Shown: positions 58,662-64,000 of the stretch, one piece after another
Position numbering within the stretch: the first letter of the stretch is position 1
How the letters are laid out: every line of letters starts with the position of its first letter
Assembly: GCA_963580455.1 (NCBI GenBank)
Contig: OY756962.1
Span: forward strand, 16,820,001 to 16,884,000
DNA: 64,000 nucleotides
Source: Euonymus europaeus
Lineage: Eukaryota; Streptophyta; Magnoliopsida; Celastrales; Celastraceae
Direction of reading: 5' to 3'
Notes under the pieces: generated by a model
Databases searched by the model: none
Seen by the model: only the letters and a program-made list of their open reading frames with translations
What the model was told of the DNA's origin: nothing
Translations under genes and position numbers: made by a program

Positions 58662-60830
58662 TGTCACGCCCCGTTTCCGGAAACGCGACTGGGTGCTCTC
58701 TCCGCACCCTTCCTAGGTCACTAGTGTGAACATCCGGGATCAACCGGAAATCCGGCGGCACCTCCCCTTATATCGGAGAGTGCCCACCTGCATCAGAAAC
58801 GCAGCAACAACAACATCACACTAGCAACCTAGCAAACATAGGCCTCGGGCCTCAACCACATGCAATCCTGACCCTAGGCCTCAGGCCATCCACTACCAGC
58901 ATGCACAAACTGATGGCATCACATATAAATCAACACACAGATTTATAACACATCAAATATAACCATATATCAACATCTACATCCACCTACAAGCACCACC
59001 GTGCCAAATGGTTATATTCTCTCAACATAGATATACTACATACACCCATATGCATAGAGTATATCTCTAGCACCTTATTCTATCCAGGGCCATCCATGAC
59101 ACGACCTGCTCACCGATCCGCAGCACCAGTACCTGTACCAGTGTCTCCTGTGGAGGAAGAAAGTAAAGGAGTGAGCTAGAAGCTCAGTAGGGTATGAAGT
59201 AAACATCAATCTAGGTAGAACCAAAAGGAAGCAATGCATCAATATGTAACTACCACATGAACGTATACTCAACAAATTCACATCAACATTTACCCGGACA
59301 ACCCTTTCGGAGCATAACAACCACAATATCATTGCATTTCAATGAAATATTGCACGGGAGCAAGCTCACCACAACCAACCACTCCTAGGATCATCCGGTT
59401 GCGTGAACCTATCACGCCCGCACCCCACACAAGGCAAGTCACTCTTGACCTTACCCCTAGTGCGTTATCCTACTTGGAGTTCACATGACTCAGTGGTAAC
59501 TCTCATCACCTCGTCATCCCCCCAAGTAGCTTTCAAGAAACCTAAAGGTTCCCGAGTCCATACCCGGTCCCCCATGCAACTCTAATGCATTATGTCATGA
59601 CATGTTGAATAGATATATATGAACAACCTACATATATATATACATAACTACCATGATGCATGAACGGAAATCACATCGTGTCCATAGGAGATGGAACACA
59701 CACACTCGGGTCATGCAACATCAAGAATCAACAAGAATCACAATTAGTGTTCGTTTCCCCTTAGGAGCAATTAAGGCGGAAACACAAATGGAACGACCAA
59801 TGAGGAATCGAAAAGCTCTTTACATATCGAAAACGAACGATAGAAAGTATGTTTGGAAATCCCCTACCTCGTGTCGAGTAAATTACCACAATTTCCCAAA
59901 TTTCGTTCCTAGGGTTTCGGTTTGCCCAAACCTACAATGTGGCATAACCGAACCCTCACAAGCATCAATAAACAACCAACAACTCATATAAACATCAATT
60001 CAATCCATAAATTCGAAATTACTCACCTTCTCTCTCTAGAAATTTCTCCAAAATCCTCCAAACTCAACCCAAGCCCAACTCTACTCCAAATCACAAACCA
60101 ATCTACATAAACATCCAAAATCAACCTATAAACAATATATCTAAAGCATAGCACTCAACTCTTCAAGAATCTAGCAAATCTAGAAAAACCTAGAATTTAC
60201 AAAAACTATGAAAAACTTACCAAATCACTTGAATCAACCTTGAATCTTCCTTACTTAGCTTCAAGGATCATCAATCCACAATCTCCAAGTCAATCTCTTG
60301 CCAAAATCTCCTTCTCTATCTTCTTCTCTCTCACTTTCTCTCTCTAGTCGGGCTCCCAAGAGGAAAATATGCAGGAAATGTCTGAAACTAAGCTTAAAAA
60401 CTGATTTCCCGATAACCGTCCGGACGCCCCAAGTGACCGTCCGGACGCTTCACTGTTCTCTCAACACTCTGCCCACCTCGTAGGCTTAACCGTCCGGACG
60501 CCTCGTTAGACCGTCCGGACGCCTCGTTAGACCGTCCGGACGGTCTACTGTTCACAGCACCAAAATTTTCTCTAAAAATGAATCTGCCCCAGTTCCTTCA
60601 CAAACCGTCCGGACGGTTCCCGTTTTCCAGAACCCAGTTTTTCTCACTTTTATTTTCCGGCTCGGTTCAAGCTTCGATTTGATATATTACGGGCCCGAAA
60701 CGGACATGTATATTAAAAGTTATGGCCCATTTACCGAACCAAGCTCCAAAACTATTTTTCTATGATTCCGTACCTCACGGATCATCCGTATTTCGACTCA
60801 AAACTAAAATTTTTGGGTCGGGGTTTCACA
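58662..60830 (-). repeat. Element A LTR1, 5' LTR (2169 bp)
   Basis: The minus strand begins TGTGAAACCCCGACCC at 60830, next to satellite, and ends GGGGCGTGACA at 58662. It is 20 bp longer than LTR2, through a tandem duplication of a 21-bp unit near 60510-60530. It contains six CCGTCCGGACG-type sites (60416-60616), a (GA)n-rich leader tract, the TATA-like TAATATATC near 60682-60692, a donor-like GGTAAGTTTTT at 60221 and an acceptor-like CTTCCTCCACAG at 59148. Small frames inside are not supported. Confidence 0.95.
60416..60616 (-). repeat. CCGTCCGGACG palindrome cluster in A LTR1
   Basis: Six copies of the palindromic core CGTCCGGACG lie within 200 bp, two of them extended to ACCGTCCGGACGGT. 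LTR2 has five at 35525-35707, some decayed by CpG transitions. Confidence 0.85.
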
Positions 60831-62499
60831 AGCTCGATGTACACTTTTTGTTGTTCTTCTATGTTAAATTTTATGAGTATAAGCTTTCTAGATTATTTCG
60901 ATGCCAAGAAACGAACATTTTACGACAAATGGACAAAACCGGTAAAAGCTCCTCCATAGAGAGAGTTGAGAAACTTCAGACCATCAAAGTTGCTCGGTGT
61001 ATACTTTTTATTGTTCTTCTTTGTCAAATTTTATGAGTATAAGCTACCTAGATTATTTCGATGCTAAAACACCATCTTTCTATGACAAATGGACAAAACC
61101 GTTAAAAGCCCCTTCATAGAGAGAGTTGAGCAACTTCGGACCATCAAAGTTTCTCGGTGTACACTTTTTATTGTTATTCTATGTCAAATTTTATGAGTAT
61201 AAGTTTCCAATATTATTTCGATTCCAAATCACCAACTTTCTATGAGAAATGGACAAAACATTTAAAAGCTCCTCCATAGAGAGAGTTGAGCAAATTCGAA
61301 CCATCAAAGTTGCTCGATGTACACTTTTTATTGTTCTTCTATGTTAAATTTTATGAGTATAAGCTTTCTAGATTGTTTCGATCACAAGAAATAAACTTTT
61401 TTAAGACAAATGGACAAAACCGTTAAAAGCTCCTCCATAGAGAGAGTTGAGAAACTTCGGACCATCAAAGTTGCCCGGTGTACACTTTTTATTGTTCTTC
61501 TATGTCAAATTTTACGAGTATAAGCTTCCAAGATTATTTCGATGCCAAAATACCAACTCTTTATCACAAATGGACAAAACCGTTAAAAGCTCCACCATAG
61601 AGAGAGTTGAGCAACTTCGGACCAACAAAGTTGCTCGGGATACACTTTTTATTGTTCTTCTTTGTCAAATTTTACGAGTATAAGCTTCCTAGATTATTTC
61701 GATGCTAAAACACCATCTTTCTTTGACAAATGGACAAAACCGTTAAAAGCCCCTTCATAGAGAAAGTTGAGCATCTCGGACCATCAAAGTTGCTCGGTGT
61801 ACACTTTTTATTGTAATTTTATGTCAAATTTTATGAGTATAAGCTTCCAAGATTATTTCGATTCCAAATCACCAACTTTCTATGAGAAATGGACAAAACC
61901 GTTAAAAGCTCCTCCATAGAGAGAGTTGAGCAACTTCGAACCATCAAAGTTGCTTGATGTACACTTTTTATTGTTCTTCTATGTTAAATTTTATAAGTAT
62001 AAGATTCCTAAATTATTTCGATGCTAAAACACCATCTTTCTATGACAAATGGACAAAACCGTTATAAGCCCCTCCATAGAGAGAGTTGAGCAACTTCGGA
62101 CCATCAAAGTTGCTAGGTGTACACTTTTTATTGTTATTCTATGTCAAATTTTATGAGTATAAGCTTCCAAGATTATTTCGATTCCAAATCACCTACTTTC
62201 TAAGAGAAATGAACAAAATCGTTAAAAGCTCCTCCATAGAGATAGTTGAGCAACTTCGGACCAACAAAGTTGCTTGGGATACACTTTTTATTGTTCTTCT
62301 TTGTTAAATTTTACGAGTATAAGCTTCCTAGATTATTTCGATGCTAAAACACCATCTTTCTATGACAAATGGACAAAACCGTTAAAAGCCCCTCCATAGA
62401 GAGAATTGAGCAACTTCGGACCATCAAAGTTGCTCGGTGTACACTTTTTATTTTTATTCTATGTCAAATTTTATGAGTTTAAGCTTCCAAGATGATTTC

Positions 62500-62980
62500 G
62501 ATTCCAAATCACCAACTTTCTATGAGAAATGGACAAAACCGTTAAAAGCTCCTCCATAGAGAGAGTTGAGCAACTTCGAACCATCAAAGTTGCTCGATGT
62601 ACACTTTTTATTGTTCTTCTACGTCAAATTGTACGAGTATAAGCTTCCAAGATTATTTTGATGCCAAAAGACCAACTCTTTATCACAAATGGACAAAAAC
62701 CGTTAAAAGCTCCTCCATAGAGAGAGTTGAGCAACTTCGGACCAACAAAGTTGCTCGGGATACACTTTTTATTGTTCTTCTTTGTCAAATTTTACGATTA
62801 TAAGCTTCCTATATTATTTCGATGCTAAAACACCGTCTTTCAATGACAAATGGACAAAATTGTTAAAAGCCCCTCCATAGAGAGAGTTGAGCAACTTCGG
62901 ACCATCAAAGTTGCTCGGTGTACACTTTTTATTGTTATTCTATGTCAAATTTTATGAGTATAAGCATCCAAGTTTATTTC
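62500..62980 (+). repeat. Three-monomer duplication in right array, copy 1 (481 bp)
   Basis: The block with AAATTGTACGAG, AAAAGACCAACTC and the extra A in GGACAAAAACCG recurs 481 bp downstream. The extra base explains 481 rather than 480. Confidence 0.85.
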
Positions 62981-63461
62981 GATTCCAAATCACCAACTTT
63001 CTATGAGAAATGGACAAAACCGTTAAAAGCTCCTCCATAGAGAGAGTTGAGCAACTTCGAACCATCAAAGTTGCTCGATGTACACTTTTTATTGTTCTTC
63101 TATGTCAAATTGTACGAGTATAAGCTTCCAAGATTATTTTGATGCCAAAAGACCAACTCTTTATCACAAATGGACAAAAACCGTTAAAAGCTCATCCATA
63201 GAGAGAGTTGAGCAACTTCGGACCAATAAAGTTGCTCGGGATACACTTTTTATTGTTCTTTTTTGTCAAATTTTACGATTATAAGCTTCCTATATTATTT
63301 CGATGCTAAAACACCGTCTTTCAATGACAAATGGACAAAATCGTTAAAAGCCCCTCCATAGAGAGAGTTGAGCAACTTCGGACCATCAAAGTTGCTCGGC
63401 GTACACTTTTTATTGTTATTCTATGTCAAATTTTATGAGTATAAGCATCCAAGTTTATTTC
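62981..63461 (+). repeat. Three-monomer duplication in right array, copy 2 (481 bp)
   Basis: It shares AAATTGTACGAG, AAAAGACCAACTC, GGACAAAAACCG and GTATAAGCATCCAAGTTTATT with the preceding 481 bp. Confidence 0.85.
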
Positions 63462-64000
63462 GATTCCAAATCACCAACTTTCTATGAGAAATGGACAAAA
63501 CCGTTAAAAGCTCCTCCATAGAGAGAGTTGAGCAACTTTGAACCATCAAAGTTGCTCGATGTACACTTTTTATTGTTCTTCTATGTTAAATTTTATGAGT
63601 ATAAGCTTCCTAGATTATTTCGATGCCAAAAAATGAACTTTTTACGACAAATGGACAAAACCGTCAAAATCTCGTCCATAGAGAGAGTTGAGCAACTTCG
63701 CACCATCACAGTTGCTCGGTGTACACTTTTTATTGTTTTTCTTTGTCAAATTTTACGATTATAAGCTTCCTAGATTATTTCGATGCTAAAGCACCGTCTT
63801 TCTATGACAAATGGACAAAACCGTTAAAAGCCCCTCCATAGAGAGAGTTGAGCAACTTCGGACCATCAAAGTTGCTCGGTGTACACTTTTTATTGTTATT
63901 CTATGTCAAATTTTATGAGTATAAGCTTCCAAGATTATTTCGATTCCAAATCACCAACTTTCTGTGAGAAATGGACAAAACCGTTAAAAGCTCCTCCATA

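Larger units (their letters stand above)
32881..60830 (-). mobile_element. Element A: Ty3/gypsy Tekay-like retrotransposon, tandem remnant, interrupted
   Basis: Reading the minus strand from 60830: LTR1 (60830-58662), primer site, gag-protease, decayed RT-RNaseH-integrase, integrase tail with chromodomain (36576-35960), polypurine tract, LTR2 (35921-33773), then a second primer site and second gag start truncated at 32881 against satellite. B (36577-55156) interrupts the integrase. The two LTRs and two gag starts lie at a constant offset of 4889 and are nearly identical. A normal insertion would end at LTR2. The extra primer site and gag imply an LTR-int-LTR-int tandem, probably made by recombination through LTRs, whose left part was lost. 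A full-length functional copy is excluded by deletions and stops. Confidence 0.93.
60831..64000 (+). repeat. Satellite array, right flank (~20 monomers)
   Basis: The same ~160-bp monomer resumes directly after the LTR end as AGCTCGATGTACAC, in the same orientation as the left array. Most monomers keep the dyad and HindIII site. It contains local variants not seen on the left, such as ATTGTACGAGT and ATGGACAAAAACCG, and continues past the window end. Confidence 0.96.

Overview
This window looks like heterochromatic, probably centromeric or pericentromeric, nuclear DNA of a flowering plant. The evidence is a long array of ~160-bp satellite monomers plus Ty3/gypsy LTR retrotransposons of the plant chromovirus (Tekay/Del-like) type, with initiator-Met tRNA primer sites, chromodomain-like integrase tails and 2-kb LTRs. 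I see no cellular protein gene, rRNA, tRNA gene or CRISPR. The species cannot be named from the sequence alone.

Layout. (1) 1-32880: about 205 head-to-tail monomers of an AT-rich ~160-bp satellite. Most carry a HindIII site and a dyad, GAGCAACTT-N10-AAGTTGCTC. The array is built from nested multi-monomer duplications of 480, 961, ~1760, 2846, 3040/3200 and 4161 bp. (2) 32881-60830: a three-level nest of LTR retrotransposons. Element A (minus strand) lies in the satellite. Element B (plus strand, 36577-55156, TSD CCCGT) was inserted into A's integrase. Element C (plus strand, 44928-54323, TSD GTAGG) was inserted into B's 3' LTR. (3) 60831-64000: the same satellite in the same orientation, about 20 more monomers.

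History. The order of events is satellite, then A, then B, then C. None of the three can make a complete Gag-Pol. A has three internal deletions, a frameshift and stops. B has three in-frame TAG codons. C has two frameshifts and five stops, nearly all explicable as C-to-T changes. A is also odd in layout. Reading leftward, its 3' LTR (35921-33773) is followed not by satellite but by a second primer site and a second gag start, cut off at 32881 by a microhomology-like junction with the satellite. So A is the remnant of an LTR-int-LTR-int tandem.

The points most worth following up are the dyad-bearing satellite with its recurrent 11-monomer (1.76 kb) unit, a cluster of 11-12 W-box motifs in 132 bp of the C LTR, splice-site-like signals at equivalent places in all three LTR families, and the tandem A remnant fused to satellite.
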